The notes beneath the pieces are model-generated. The model was given only the letters and a program-made list of their open reading frames with translations, did not search any database and was not told the origin of the DNA. The position numbers and the translations under genes are program-made. 64,000 nt of DNA, from positions 1 to 64,000 of the forward strand of contig NZ_JNNU01000017.1 of the NCBI RefSeq assembly GCF_000732195.1, given 5' to 3'. This stretch comes from Neorhizobium vignae (GTDB lineage: Bacteria > Pseudomonadota > Alphaproteobacteria > Rhizobiales > Rhizobiaceae). Below, in pieces: positions 1 to 8,679 of the stretch (position 1 is its first letter; every line of letters starts with the position of its first letter).

Positions 1-56
1 GCGGGCAAACATGGGGCTGGCAAGGGGCGAATATCAAGTCTTTATATCCTTTCGTC

Positions 57-85
57 TTGACAGTTTTTTGTCGCTCGCGTATGTC
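57..85 (+). promoter_or_regulatory. Putative sigma-70-type promoter of rplU-rpmA
   Basis: A TTGACA -35 hexamer at 57-62 is followed by a 17-base spacer and TATGTC at 80-85. The -35 is preceded by C, giving the CTTGAC form favoured by rhizobial housekeeping promoters. Transcription would start near 92 and leave a leader of about 185 nt before rplU. Inferred from hexamer match and spacing only. Confidence 0.5.
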
Positions 86-130
86 CGCTCGCGATCAGGC
101 GTGGAAAAGTATCCATGCCTCTTTGTTTGT

Positions 131-164
131 GTGGAGGTTGTTGGAACAGCCGCACGAATTCCAC
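131..164 (+). other. Possible structured leader upstream of rplU
   Basis: Within the rplU 5' leader, GGTTGTT (136-142) can pair with AACAGCC (145-151), and GTGGA (131-135) can pair with TCCAC (160-164), giving nested stems with an asymmetric bulge. The inner loop as written is only two bases, so the inner stem would open by a pair or two. Ribosomal protein leaders are often structured, but I recognise no known motif here. Confidence 0.2.
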
Positions 165-277
165 CGGCAGACACGTTCTAAAGATCACCTCTTTCGAAAC
201 CCTGCTAGAGCCCGACTGATAAAAAGACGGCCGCCTTTTGCAAGGCAGAGCCGGAAACGAACATGAAAGGATAAAAA

Positions 278-589
278 ATGTTCGCAGTCATCAAGACCGG
301 CGGTAAGCAGTACCGCGTGGCAGCCAACGACGTGCTCACCATCGAAAAGCTGGAAGCCGAAGCTGGTTCAGTTGTAGAATTCAACGAAATCCTGGTTGTC
401 GGCGTTGGCGCCGATGCCAAGTTCGGCGCACCCTTCGTTGCGGGTGCGACGGTCAAGGCCGAAGTGGTCGAGCATAATCGCGGCAAGAAGGTTCTGTCCT
501 TCAAGAAGCGTCGTCGTCAGAATTCCAAGCGGATTCGCGGCCATCGCCAGCATCACACGGTCGTTCGCATCACGGACATCTTGGCTTAA
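278..589 (+). CDS. rplU: 50S ribosomal protein L21
   Basis: This encodes ribosomal protein L21 (103 aa), a component of the large subunit that binds 23S rRNA. The N-terminus MFAVIKTGGKQYRV is the family signature, and the basic stretch KKRRRQNSKRIRGHRQHHT near residues 75-93 is the conserved C-terminal RNA-binding part. The length matches bacterial L21 of about 103 residues. A GAAAGGAT ribosome-binding site precedes the ATG. It is followed 32 nt later by rpmA, the usual L21-L27 pair, and obgE lies further downstream as in many bacteria, here with three genes in between. Confidence 0.99.
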   Translation: MFAVIKTGGKQYRVAANDVLTIEKLEAEAGSVVEFNEILVVGVGADAKFGAPFVAGATVKAEVVEHNRGKKVLSFKKRRRQNSKRIRGHRQHHTVVRITDILA

Positions 590-621
590 CAACGGGTTTC
601 GAAGGGTAAAGGAGAACTCCA

Positions 622-891
622 ATGGCACATAAAAAAGCTGGCGGTTCGTCGCGCAACGGTCGCGATTCGCAATCCAAGCGCCTTGGCGTGAAGAAGTTCG
701 GCGGCGAAGCTGTCATTCCGGGCAACATTATCGTGCGCCAGCGCGGCACGCAGTGGCATCCGGGCCAGAACGTCGGCCTCGGTAAGGACCACACCATTTT
801 TGCGCTGACCGCCGGCAATGTGAATTACCGAACCAAGGCCAATGGTCGCGTGTTCGTGTCCGTAATGCCGAAAGCCGAAGCAGCAGAATAA
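622..891 (+). CDS. rpmA: 50S ribosomal protein L27
   Basis: This encodes ribosomal protein L27 (89 aa), whose N-terminal tail reaches toward the peptidyl transferase centre. The start MAHKKAGGSSRNGRDS is canonical. There is no N-terminal extension of the kind cleaved in Firmicutes, so the mature tail begins right after Met. A strong AAAGGAGA ribosome-binding site sits before the ATG. It is co-transcribed with rplU, and a clear intrinsic terminator follows about 70 nt downstream. Confidence 0.99.
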   Translation: MAHKKAGGSSRNGRDSQSKRLGVKKFGGEAVIPGNIIVRQRGTQWHPGQNVGLGKDHTIFALTAGNVNYRTKANGRVFVSVMPKAEAAE

Positions 892-957
892 AGCCGGCAA
901 GCGTTTTGAGCAGCCGGTGTCACATCGACCCGGCTGAACGCCCAAAGGTTCAGTCAG

Positions 958-996
958 AAAAAAGGGAAGATGGGACACCACCATCTTCCCTTTTTC
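958..996 (+). terminator. Rho-independent terminator after rpmA
   Basis: A perfect 10-bp stem, GGGAAGATGG (964-973) pairing with CCATCTTCCC (981-990), is flanked by A6 on the left and T5 on the right with a 7-nt loop. This is a textbook intrinsic terminator ending the rplU-rpmA unit before the acetyltransferase genes. Confidence 0.9.
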
Positions 997-1021
997 TTTA
1001 CCCCCAACAGGAGGACTGAAC

Positions 1022-1657
1022 ATGCAAGGCGAATTACTGAGGGCGAGCCAATCCCGGCCGCCAGAGGAACGGTTAAGACCCGACCGGTCGAGAAGCGATT
1101 GCCCCGTCTTATTGTCGCAGAGATTAGTTCTGCGCACGCCCCACGAAGAAGACATCGACGCACTTGCCCATCTCGCCAACAATGCGAATATCGCGACCAT
1201 GGTGTCGCGTATGCCGCATCCCTATACGGCTAAGGACGCAGCCGATTTCGTGCGACGCACGAAGGCCGGCGAGATTGGCAAATGCGTCTACGCCATCACG
1301 CGAGGAGACAACGGCGCCTTTCTCGGTTGCTGCGCGCTCGAACCGCAACAGGATGAGAGAACGCTCGAACTCGGCTATTGGCTGGGCGAACCCTACTGGA
1401 ACAGGGGTTACGCCACGGAAGCCGCCCATGCCCTGATCGACATGGCCTTCCGCACCCGCAACAACATCGACCATATCGATGCCCGCTGCCGGGTAACCAA
1501 TATCGCCTCCCGGCGGGTGATCCAGAAATGCGGCTTCCAGTTCCAGGGCACAGGCATGATCGATTGCCTGGCGCTTGGCGGCATGGTCGCGGTCGAATGG
1601 TTCCGGCTCGACCGCAAGACCTGGATGTCCTTGAGAAGCTGGGGAGAACTGCGATGA
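1022..1657 (+). CDS. GNAT family N-acetyltransferase (RimJ/RimL-like)
   Basis: This is a GNAT-fold acetyltransferase of 211 aa, expected to move acetyl from acetyl-CoA to an amine. The substrate cannot be read from the sequence. An N-terminal extension of about 28 residues precedes the domain, which begins at LSQRLVLRTPHEEDIDALA as in RimJ/RimL-type proteins. The region LGYWLGEPYWNRGYATEA carries the acetyl-CoA loop, and NIASRRVIQKCGF is the conserved C-terminal helix. The ATG follows an AGGAGG ribosome-binding site. Its stop overlaps the start of a second GNAT gene (ATGA), so the two are probably translationally coupled. Confidence 0.9.
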   Translation: MQGELLRASQSRPPEERLRPDRSRSDCPVLLSQRLVLRTPHEEDIDALAHLANNANIATMVSRMPHPYTAKDAADFVRRTKAGEIGKCVYAITRGDNGAFLGCCALEPQQDERTLELGYWLGEPYWNRGYATEAAHALIDMAFRTRNNIDHIDARCRVTNIASRRVIQKCGFQFQGTGMIDCLALGGMVAVEWFRLDRKTWMSLRSWGELR

Positions 1658-2241
1658 ACGCCGCCGTTCTCCAGAAGACGAGCACGACCGCAACGATGCC
1701 AGGCCCCTGCCCGGTCATCACCACGGAAAGGCTGGTCCTTCGCCCGCACAGGATCACCGATGCGACGGCGATTGCCGAATCGCTCGGCGATTTCAAGGTC
1801 GCACGCATGCTGGCGCGGGTGCCGCAGCCCTATGACCGCCAGGACGCGCTGGACTGGCTCGTCCCGCATGCATCCGGCATCCTGCCGGACTGGACGCTGG
1901 CGATCACCACCGGTGACGACACCCATATCGGCGCCGTCTGCCTGGAACCGAGACGCGGTCAATGGCGTCTTGGCTACTGGCTCAACCGGCTCTACTGGGA
2001 TCGGGGTTATATGACGGAAGCGGTGGCCGGGGCGTTGGAGCGCTTCTTCCGGCGGATGCCGGAGGCGCAGGTGTTTTCGGGTGCCTTTGCGGATAACCTC
2101 GCCTCGTTGAACGTGCAGAAGAAGCTCGGCTTTACCATCGTCGATGCGAACCAGCTCTTCAGCCTGTCCCGCAACCGCCTGGTGCCGCATATCGAGACCA
2201 TGCTTCTGCCGGAGGATTTCCGGCGGCCGGCCCGACCATGA
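1654..2241 (+). CDS. GNAT family N-acetyltransferase, second tandem copy
   Basis: This is a second GNAT protein (195 aa) whose ATG overlaps the stop of the upstream GNAT gene. It shares the plan of its neighbour: ITTERLVLRPHRITDATAI at the domain start, LGYWLNRLYWDRGYMTEAV at the acetyl-CoA site, and NLASLNVQKKLGF near the end. The open frame extends upstream, but the ATG at 1654 keeps the domain start and the coupling, so I use that. The pair probably arose by duplication. The substrate is unknown; ribosomal-protein-like targets are only a family-level guess. Confidence 0.88.
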   Translation: MNAAVLQKTSTTATMPGPCPVITTERLVLRPHRITDATAIAESLGDFKVARMLARVPQPYDRQDALDWLVPHASGILPDWTLAITTGDDTHIGAVCLEPRRGQWRLGYWLNRLYWDRGYMTEAVAGALERFFRRMPEAQVFSGAFADNLASLNVQKKLGFTIVDANQLFSLSRNRLVPHIETMLLPEDFRRPARP

Positions 2242-2256
2242 CGCTCAGGTAACAAA

Positions 2257-2283
2257 GATCCGGCGGAGAAACTCCGCCGGATC
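2257..2283. terminator. Perfect hairpin between convergent genes
   Basis: A 12-bp perfect inverted repeat, GATCCGGCGGAG at 2257-2268 against its complement at 2272-2283 with an AAA loop, sits between the convergent GNAT gene and the nuclease-family gene that ends at 2286. There is no T-run, so termination would be imperfect or factor-assisted. The symmetry lets it serve both strands. Confidence 0.55.
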
Positions 2284-2285
2284 AC

Positions 2286-3149
2286 TCACTCGACCTCGAC
2301 CCAGAGCGGAAAATGGTCGGAACCAGGCGCCTCATTGTCGATCCAGGCGTTTTTCAGCCGCGGCACCAGTCCGGCATTCACGAAGCAATGATCGAGATGC
2401 ATCTTTATCGGCCCGTCGCCCGGCGGCTTCGCCCAGGTATAGGTCTCCGGCGTCAGCAATCCAAGGCGGTCCAGCACGTCGACGGGTTCGTTGGCGCGCA
2501 GGATGCGGCCGTAGTAACGATCTCGCTGGCCGGCCAGGGCGATATATTCCGTCGATTCCGGCTCCATGTTGAAATCGCCCATCAGCAGGAAATCCTCCGG
2601 CAGCGGCAGATCCGGGAAACCCTCTTCGGCGGCGCCGGTGAGCGAACCACCTTCGGAGGTGAAATTGATCACCCGCTCCTTGAGATAACGGATCTGGCCG
2701 AGCCGTTCATCGGGAGAAACATGATCGAGATGGACGGAATAGACACGAAGCGGCCCGCCGGGTGCAACGATGACCGCTTCCAGTGCTCCGCGCTGCAGGT
2801 TGAGCATCTCGACGGTGCGGCTGCGGGGCAGCAGAAGATGGCGGGTGGAAAGGATCGGCCAGCGCGACAGGATCATGTTGCCGAACTGAAAACGGCGCTC
2901 GATGCGGCGGCCGTTCTCGATCGAGACGTCGAGCAGCAGGTCGCAGGGCGCGCCGTAGACATGAAAATGGTCCGGAAACAGATCCGAGAAGCGGGCGACG
3001 AGATCCACATGGCCGTTCCTGGGGAAACCGCGGGTCACTTCCTGAAGCGCGATCACATCCGCTCCCCCAATACGCGCGGCGATGCGTTCGGGATCGAACA
3101 CACCGTCCATGCCGATCCCATATTGAATGTTATAGCTGACGAACTTCAT
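2286..3149 (-). CDS. Endonuclease/exonuclease/phosphatase (EEP) family protein
   Basis: This 287-aa protein belongs to the EEP superfamily of Mg-dependent phosphodiesterases/phosphatases (DNase I, exonuclease III, inositol phosphatases). Visible catalytic landmarks are the Asn of SYNIQYG near the N-terminus, the Glu of ALQEVTRG, the MGDFNMEPES motif in the middle, and the terminal SDHFPLWVEV. I see no signal peptide, so it is probably cytoplasmic. I use the ATG at 3149 because it places the MKFVSYN strand directly at the N-terminus. It is a single gene facing the GNAT pair. The substrate cannot be assigned. Confidence 0.88.
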   Translation of the reverse strand: MKFVSYNIQYGIGMDGVFDPERIAARIGGADVIALQEVTRGFPRNGHVDLVARFSDLFPDHFHVYGAPCDLLLDVSIENGRRIERRFQFGNMILSRWPILSTRHLLLPRSRTVEMLNLQRGALEAVIVAPGGPLRVYSVHLDHVSPDERLGQIRYLKERVINFTSEGGSLTGAAEEGFPDLPLPEDFLLMGDFNMEPESTEYIALAGQRDRYYGRILRANEPVDVLDRLGLLTPETYTWAKPPGDGPIKMHLDHCFVNAGLVPRLKNAWIDNEAPGSDHFPLWVEVE

Positions 3150-3263
3150 GATATTCTTTGACCTCCGCCCCAAGCGACGATATCGAAACCCCTATCGACA
3201 TGCACTGAGCGCCCTACCTAAGGCGACAGGCATCCCGACTAACACAAGACTGACGGCAACAAG

Positions 3264-4325
3264 ATGAAATTTCTCGACGAGGCAAAAGTCTATATCCGCT
3301 CCGGCGACGGCGGCGCGGGCGCGGTCTCGTTCCGGCGGGAAAAGTTCGTCGAGTTCGGCGGACCTGATGGCGGTGACGGCGGGCGCGGCGGCGACGTCTG
3401 GGTGGAGGCCGTCAACGGCCTCAACACCCTGATCGACTTCCGCTTCCAGCAGCATTTCAAGGGCCAGACCGGCACCCACGGCATGGGCCGCAACCGCACC
3501 GGCGCCAATGGCGGCGAAGTGACGTTGAAAGTACCCGTCGGCACCCAGATATTCGAGGAAGACAACGAGACCCTGATCATCGACCTCACCCGCGAAGGCC
3601 AGAGGTTCCGGCTCGCCAAGGGCGGAAATGGCGGCTTCGGCAACACCCATTTCAAGAGCGCGACCAACCAGGCGCCGAATTGGGCCAATCCCGGCCTTGA
3701 GGGCGAGGAAAAAACCATCTGGCTGCGGCTGAAGCTGATCGCCGATGCCGGCCTCGTCGGAATGCCGAATGCCGGCAAGTCGACATTCCTTGCCAGCGTC
3801 ACCCGCGCCCGTCCGAAGATCGCCAACTATCCGTTCACGACGCTGCATCCCAATCTCGGCGTCGCCACGATCGACGGCCGCGAATTCGTGCTCGCCGATA
3901 TTCCTGGCCTGATCGAAGGCGCCCATGAGGGTGTCGGCATCGGCGACCGGTTCCTCGGCCATGTCGAGCGCACCCGCGTGCTTCTGCATCTGGTTTCCTC
4001 CGTGGAGGAAAAGGTCGGCAAGGCCTACAAGACCGTCAAACACGAACTCGAGGCCTATGGCGGTGGCCTGATCGACAAGCCGGTCATCGTGGCGCTGTCG
4101 CAGATCGACGTGCTCGACGACAAGGAACTGAAGAAGAAGGCGAAGGAGCTGGAAAAGGCCTGCGGCCAGACGCCGTTCCTGATCTCCGCCGTCACCGGCA
4201 AGGGCATGACCGAAGTGCTGCGCGCGCTGCGCGACGTGATCGTCGAGGCGAGCGGCGTCAACGAAACGGCGCTGCCCGATCGCTCGACACCCATCCAGGA
4301 TTTCGATGAGGACGAGGACGCATGA
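3264..4325 (+). CDS. obgE: GTPase Obg/CgtA
   Basis: This is the Obg GTPase (353 aa), an essential GTP-binding protein of late 50S subunit assembly and stress/cell-cycle control. The glycine-rich Obg domain occupies about residues 1-160 (GDGGAGAVSFRREKF, GPDGGDGGRGGDV). The G domain follows with G1 GMPNAGKS at 166-173, switch region YPFTTLHPNLG, and G3 DIPGLIEGA. The protein ends soon after the G domain with an acidic tail (DFDEDEDA), without the longer C-terminal domain of some Gram-positive versions. Its stop overlaps the proB start (ATGA). Confidence 0.98.
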   Translation: MKFLDEAKVYIRSGDGGAGAVSFRREKFVEFGGPDGGDGGRGGDVWVEAVNGLNTLIDFRFQQHFKGQTGTHGMGRNRTGANGGEVTLKVPVGTQIFEEDNETLIIDLTREGQRFRLAKGGNGGFGNTHFKSATNQAPNWANPGLEGEEKTIWLRLKLIADAGLVGMPNAGKSTFLASVTRARPKIANYPFTTLHPNLGVATIDGREFVLADIPGLIEGAHEGVGIGDRFLGHVERTRVLLHLVSSVEEKVGKAYKTVKHELEAYGGGLIDKPVIVALSQIDVLDDKELKKKAKELEKACGQTPFLISAVTGKGMTEVLRALRDVIVEASGVNETALPDRSTPIQDFDEDEDA

Positions 4326-5500
4326 CGGCTGTCCGTAAACCGATCGCCAGCCATCGCCGCATCGTCATCAAGATCGGCTCGGCGCTGCTCGTCGATCGCA
4401 GGACGGGCCTGAAGTCGCAATGGCTCGACGCGATCTGTGCCGATATCGCCGCGTTGAAGGCGAGGGGCATCGACGTCCTGGTCGTGTCTTCGGGCGCGAT
4501 CGCCATGGGCCGCACCGTGCTCGACCTGCCCTCCGGCGCATTGAAGCTCGAGGAAAGCCAGGCGGCGGCGGCCGTCGGCCAGATCGCGCTTGCGCGCGCC
4601 TGGTCGGAAAGTCTTTCGCGCGATGGCATCGTGGCTGGCCAGATCCTGCTGACGCTGGGCGACACGGAGGAGCGCCGTCGTTACCTCAACGCCCGAGCCA
4701 CCATCAACCAGCTTCTGAAGATCGGCGCCGTGCCGATCATCAACGAGAACGATACGGTCGCCACAACCGAAATCCGCTATGGCGACAACGATCGCCTCGC
4801 CGCCCGCGTCGCCACCATGACCAGCGCCGATCTCCTGGTTCTGCTGTCCGACATCGACGGCCTCTACACCGCCCCGCCGCATCTCGATCCGGGCGCGAAA
4901 TTCCTGGACGTCGTCCCGGCGATCACGCCGGAGATCGAGGCCATGGCCGGCGGCGCTGCGTCCGAACTGTCGCGCGGCGGCATGCGCACCAAGATCGATG
5001 CCGGCAAGATCGCCACCGGCGCCGGCTGCGCCATGATCATCGCATCCGGCAAGACCGAGCATCCGCTGCGCGCCATCGAGCAAGGCACCCGCTCCTCCTG
5101 GTTCGCGCCCTCCGGAACCCCCGTGACTGCACGGAAAACCTGGATCGCGGGACAGCTTCAGCCGGCCGGCGAACTTTTCGTCGACGAAGGCGCCGAAACC
5201 GCGCTCGGCACCGGGAAGAGCCTTCTGCCTGCCGGCGTGCGCCGGATCGACGGCCATTTCCATCGCGGCGACACGGTCGCGATCATCGGCATCGACGGTC
5301 GCGAGATCGCCCGCGGCCTTGTGAGCTACGATGCGGAAGAGGCCCGACAGATCACCGGACGCAAGTCCGGCGAGATCGAGGCGATCCTCGGGTATGCCGG
5401 CCGCGCCGCCATGGTCCATCGCGACGACCTGGTGATGACGGGGCCTGCCAAGCGCAAAGCCAAAAAAGAAGATCGCAAGGAGGATGCCGCCCATGCTTGA
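4322..5500 (+). CDS. proB: Glutamate 5-kinase
   Basis: This enzyme phosphorylates glutamate to gamma-glutamyl phosphate, the first step of proline synthesis. It is 392 aa. The amino-acid-kinase domain spans about residues 12-265 (IVIKIGSALLVD, SSGAIAMG, INENDTVATTEIRYGDND), and a C-terminal PUA domain lies at about 285-365. A Lys-rich tail (KRKAKKEDRKEDAAHA) makes it slightly longer than the E. coli enzyme of 367 aa. It overlaps obgE by 4 nt and proA by 17 nt, so the obgE-proB-proA-nadD genes form one operon. Confidence 0.98.
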   Translation: MTAVRKPIASHRRIVIKIGSALLVDRRTGLKSQWLDAICADIAALKARGIDVLVVSSGAIAMGRTVLDLPSGALKLEESQAAAAVGQIALARAWSESLSRDGIVAGQILLTLGDTEERRRYLNARATINQLLKIGAVPIINENDTVATTEIRYGDNDRLAARVATMTSADLLVLLSDIDGLYTAPPHLDPGAKFLDVVPAITPEIEAMAGGAASELSRGGMRTKIDAGKIATGAGCAMIIASGKTEHPLRAIEQGTRSSWFAPSGTPVTARKTWIAGQLQPAGELFVDEGAETALGTGKSLLPAGVRRIDGHFHRGDTVAIIGIDGREIARGLVSYDAEEARQITGRKSGEIEAILGYAGRAAMVHRDDLVMTGPAKRKAKKEDRKEDAAHA

Positions 5501-6776
5501 TATGGTAGCGAAGACGGGCGACGTCGCCGCCGTGATGGACCGGATCGGCCGCAACGCCAAGGCGGCGGCCCGCCAGCTTGCGACGGCCTCGACCGAAGCC
5601 AAGAACAAGGCTCTCCACGCCATGGCGGATGCGATCCTTGCTGCAAAGGACGGGATCCTCGCCGCCAATGCCGCCGACCTGAAAGGGGTCGAGGGCAAGG
5701 ACCTTCTGCCGTCGTTCATCGACCGGCTGACGCTCACCGAAAAGTCCATCGCCGGCATGGCGCAGGCGCTGCGTGAGATCGCCGACTTCAAGGATCCGGT
5801 CGGCGAAGTCATCGCCGCCTGGGACCGCCCGAACGGGCTGAAGATCGAACGTGTCCGCACGCCGCTCGGCGTCATCGGCGTGATCTATGAAAGCCGCCCG
5901 AACGTCACCGCGGATGCCGGCGCGCTCTGCCTCAAGGCCGGCAATGCCGTGATCCTGCGCGGCGGCTCCGATTCGGCCCAGTCCTCGGCGGCGATCCACG
6001 CATGCCTCGTGGCTGGTCTGAAGGCTGCCGGACTTTCGGAACATGCGATCCAGATCGTGCCGACCACCGACCGCGCCGCCGTCGGCGCCATGCTGTCGGG
6101 CCTCGATAGCGCGATCGACGTGATCGTGCCGCGCGGCGGCAAGAGCCTGGTCGCCCGCGTCCAGAGCGAGGCGCGTGTGCCGGTCTTCGCCCATCTCGAA
6201 GGCCTTTGCCATATCTATGTGGATGCCTCCGCGGACCTGGAAATGGCCAAGAAGATCATCGTCAACGCCAAGATGCGCCGCACCGGCGTCTGCGGCGCGG
6301 CCGAGACGCTGTTGATCGACAGTGCCGGGATCGGCACGCATCTGATGCCGATCCTCGAGGCGCTGACGGAAGCCGGCTGCGAGATCCGGGGCTCTGCCAC
6401 CGTTCTCAAGGTGTTCCCGGGCTTCAAGCCTGCGACGGAAGAGGACTGGCGCACCGAATATCTCGACGCAGTCATCTCGGTTGCGGTCGTCGACGGCATT
6501 TCCGGCGCCATCCGTCACATCAACACCTATTCCTCCAACCACACCGAGGCCGTGATCGCCGAGGATCCGCAGGTCGTTTCCCGTTTCTTCAACGAACTCG
6601 ACTCAGCGATCCTGCTGCACAATGCCTCCACCCAGTTCGCCGATGGCGGCGAGTTCGGGATGGGCGGCGAAATCGGCATTTCGACCGGCAAGATGCATGC
6701 GCGCGGCCCCGTCGGCGTCGAGCAGCTGACCTCGTTCAAATACCGGGTGCACGGCACCGGCCAGATCCGGCCCTGA
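5484..6776 (+). CDS. proA: Gamma-glutamyl phosphate reductase
   Basis: This is the NADPH-dependent reductase that converts gamma-glutamyl phosphate to glutamate semialdehyde, the second proline step, in complex with or next to ProB. It is 430 aa, close to the family length of about 420. The aldehyde-dehydrogenase-like nucleophile is Cys270 in RRTGVCGAAETLL, and GVIYESRPNVTADAGALCLKAGN and NTYSSNHTEAV are family signatures. The ATG at 5484 gives a 17-nt overlap with proB; the internal ATG at 5493 is an equally possible start. It is followed closely by nadD. Confidence 0.98.
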   Translation: MPPMLDMVAKTGDVAAVMDRIGRNAKAAARQLATASTEAKNKALHAMADAILAAKDGILAANAADLKGVEGKDLLPSFIDRLTLTEKSIAGMAQALREIADFKDPVGEVIAAWDRPNGLKIERVRTPLGVIGVIYESRPNVTADAGALCLKAGNAVILRGGSDSAQSSAAIHACLVAGLKAAGLSEHAIQIVPTTDRAAVGAMLSGLDSAIDVIVPRGGKSLVARVQSEARVPVFAHLEGLCHIYVDASADLEMAKKIIVNAKMRRTGVCGAAETLLIDSAGIGTHLMPILEALTEAGCEIRGSATVLKVFPGFKPATEEDWRTEYLDAVISVAVVDGISGAIRHINTYSSNHTEAVIAEDPQVVSRFFNELDSAILLHNASTQFADGGEFGMGGEIGISTGKMHARGPVGVEQLTSFKYRVHGTGQIRP

Positions 6777-6782
6777 TCGCGC

Positions 6783-7415
6783 GTGACGGAAGAGACGATC
6801 GACCGCCGATATCTGGTCATGCCGCATGCCGAACGGGGCATGGCCGTCGGCTTGTTCGGCGGTTCGTTCAATCCGCCGCATGAGGGTCACCTCCTCGTCG
6901 CGGAGATCGCGCTTCGCCGGCTCGGCCTCGACCAGCTCTGGTGGGTGGTCACTCCCGGCAATCCGCTGAAAAGCCGCTCCGAACTTGCTTCGCTCGACGA
7001 CCGGCTGGCGATGAGCGAAAAGCTGATCGACGACCCGCGCATCAAGATCACAGCCTTCGAAAAGACGCTCGGCGGATCTTATACCGCCGATACGCTCTCC
7101 TTCGTGAAGGCCAGAAACCCGCTCGTGCATTTCGTCTGGGTGATGGGCGCCGACAGCCTGAAGACCTTCCACCACTGGCAGAAATGGCAGACGATCGCCT
7201 CGACTTTCCCAATCGCGGTCATCGACCGGCCAGGGGCGACCCTGTCGTTCCTGTCGTCGAAAATGGCCCGCACCTTCGATTACGCCCGTGTGGACGAGGA
7301 TGATGCCGGTACGCTCTGGAAGCGGCGCGCGCCGGCCTGGACCTTCATCCACGGCCCGCGTTCGGCCCTGAGCTCCACGGCGATCCGCGCCGCAAACGAC
7401 CCGCAAAAGGAATAG
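6783..7415 (+). CDS. nadD: Nicotinate-mononucleotide adenylyltransferase
   Basis: This enzyme adenylates nicotinate mononucleotide to deamido-NAD in NAD synthesis. The nucleotidyltransferase signature GLFGGSFNPPHEGH lies at residues 22-35 and the C-terminal SSTAIRA (ISSTxIR-like) motif is present. The length is 210 aa. I use the GTG at 6783, 6 nt after the proA stop. A later ATG at 6819 would give 198 aa and still keep the domain; neither has a strong ribosome-binding site. It is the last gene of the obgE-proBA cluster. Confidence 0.96.
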   Translation: MTEETIDRRYLVMPHAERGMAVGLFGGSFNPPHEGHLLVAEIALRRLGLDQLWWVVTPGNPLKSRSELASLDDRLAMSEKLIDDPRIKITAFEKTLGGSYTADTLSFVKARNPLVHFVWVMGADSLKTFHHWQKWQTIASTFPIAVIDRPGATLSFLSSKMARTFDYARVDEDDAGTLWKRRAPAWTFIHGPRSALSSTAIRAANDPQKE

Positions 7416-7565
7416 TACCGGCCGAGCTGCCGCGACAAAAGGGGTCTACATCCTTCTATCACCTTTTCGGACGCTCTCTTGAAAGATTAAGAATTCGATG
7501 CCACCTTAAATACAGCGGCCGAGCGTGAATCGGATTCGCTTCAAGTGCCTGTTGCTGTTACCCGG

Positions 7566-7997
7566 ATGAAAGGACAAACCCTGACAACAGTACACGCCAA
7601 GGGCAGGACGGCCTCCGTTCTCCCGCAGAGCCTGGAACGTGGCGCCGATGCTGCCGCCCGTGCTCTCGAACTGGTCCTCGCAAGTCTCGAGGACTCCAAA
7701 GCTGAAGATATCGTCACCATCAACATTGCTGGAAAATCAGCGCTCGGGGACTACATGGTCGTTGTCTCCGGACGATCGAACCGGCATGTCATGGCCATCA
7801 GCGATCACCTGATTTCCGACCTGAAGGACGAGGGGCTTGGCAACGCCCGCGTCGAAGGGCAGGAGACGGGCGACTGGGTGCTCATTGACACCGGCGACAT
7901 CATCGTCCACGTGTTCCGTCCTGAAATTCGCGCGTTCTACAACATCGAAAAGATGTGGGCGACGCCGGATATCGAGGAAGGCACGCTGCTGCACTGA
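7566..7997 (+). CDS. rsfS: Ribosome silencing factor RsfS
   Basis: RsfS (Iojap/DUF143 family) binds L14 on the 50S subunit and blocks subunit joining during starvation. The core matches the family: SKAEDIVTINIAGKSALGDYMVVVSGRSNRHVMAIS and GQETGDWVLIDTGDIIVHVF, ending IEKMWA. I use the ATG at 7566 (143 aa). A GTG seven codons upstream (7545) is an alternative, and the N-terminal 30 residues look non-conserved. The gene follows nadD, its usual neighbour, after a gap of about 150 nt, and is followed by rlmH, a common pairing. Confidence 0.96.
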   Translation: MKGQTLTTVHAKGRTASVLPQSLERGADAAARALELVLASLEDSKAEDIVTINIAGKSALGDYMVVVSGRSNRHVMAISDHLISDLKDEGLGNARVEGQETGDWVLIDTGDIIVHVFRPEIRAFYNIEKMWATPDIEEGTLLH

Positions 7998-8105
7998 CGG
8001 GTTCGGGCACGTTCTGAACCGGTCGGACTGAGGTCGAAATCACGCGGCTGGGTGCCAACTCGCCGCAAGGTGGAATTTTCGGCCGCAAAATCAACGGATC
8101 AGGAC

Positions 8106-8588
8106 ATGCGAATAAGCCTTTTCGCCGTGGGACGGCTAAAGACCGGACCGGAGAAGGAACTTGCTTCCCGTTATCTCGACCGCTTCGCCAAGGCTGGCCC
8201 GGCGGTGAGCCTGGAATTGTCGAAACAGATCGAGATCCAGGAAAGCCGTGCAGCGAATGCCGATACCCGCAAGCGCGAAGAAGCCGGCGCACTTGAGAAG
8301 CTGCTTCCCAACGGCGCGGTTCTCATTCTTCTCGACGAACGCGGCAAGGCGCTCGACAGCGAGGCTTTCGCGGGCATGATCGGCCGATATCGCGACAGCG
8401 GCAAACGTGACCTGATGCTGGCGATCGGCGGCGCCGACGGGCTTGATCCGGACTTGCGCGGACGGGCCGATATGGTGCTCAACCTCGGCTCGATGACATG
8501 GCCGCATCAGCTGGTGCGCATCCTGATCGCCGAACAGCTCTACCGCGCCGTCACCATTCTTTCGGGCCATCCCTATCACAGAGCTTAA
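8106..8588 (+). CDS. rlmH: 23S rRNA pseudouridine-1915 N3-methyltransferase
   Basis: RlmH is a small SPOUT-class methyltransferase (160 aa) that methylates pseudouridine 1915 in helix 69 of 23S rRNA of the assembled ribosome. The N-terminus MRISLFAVGRLK and the SAM-knot region LLDERGKALDSEAFA ... LMLAIGGADGLDPDL ... NLGSMTWPHQLVRILIAEQLYRA are characteristic, ending in the HPYHR motif. The frame is open further upstream, but this ATG matches the family N-terminus. It follows rsfS after 108 nt. Confidence 0.97.
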   Translation: MRISLFAVGRLKTGPEKELASRYLDRFAKAGPAVSLELSKQIEIQESRAANADTRKREEAGALEKLLPNGAVLILLDERGKALDSEAFAGMIGRYRDSGKRDLMLAIGGADGLDPDLRGRADMVLNLGSMTWPHQLVRILIAEQLYRAVTILSGHPYHRA

Positions 8589-8679
8589 ACGATCGTTTAC
8601 CTTCAAACACGATGTTGTTTGTGGCCTCGCCGGGCAAATCAGCTTAGGCTTTCTCGATCCGGCGATTAGCGGAGCGGGA

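Noticed and set aside
1..277. tRNA or small RNA upstream of rplU
   Set aside because: No T-loop GTTCGAATC-type sequence or cloverleaf; only the weak stems listed above.
4055..5875. A 606-codon minus-strand frame opposite proB and obgE
   Set aside because: Antisense shadow without domain support.
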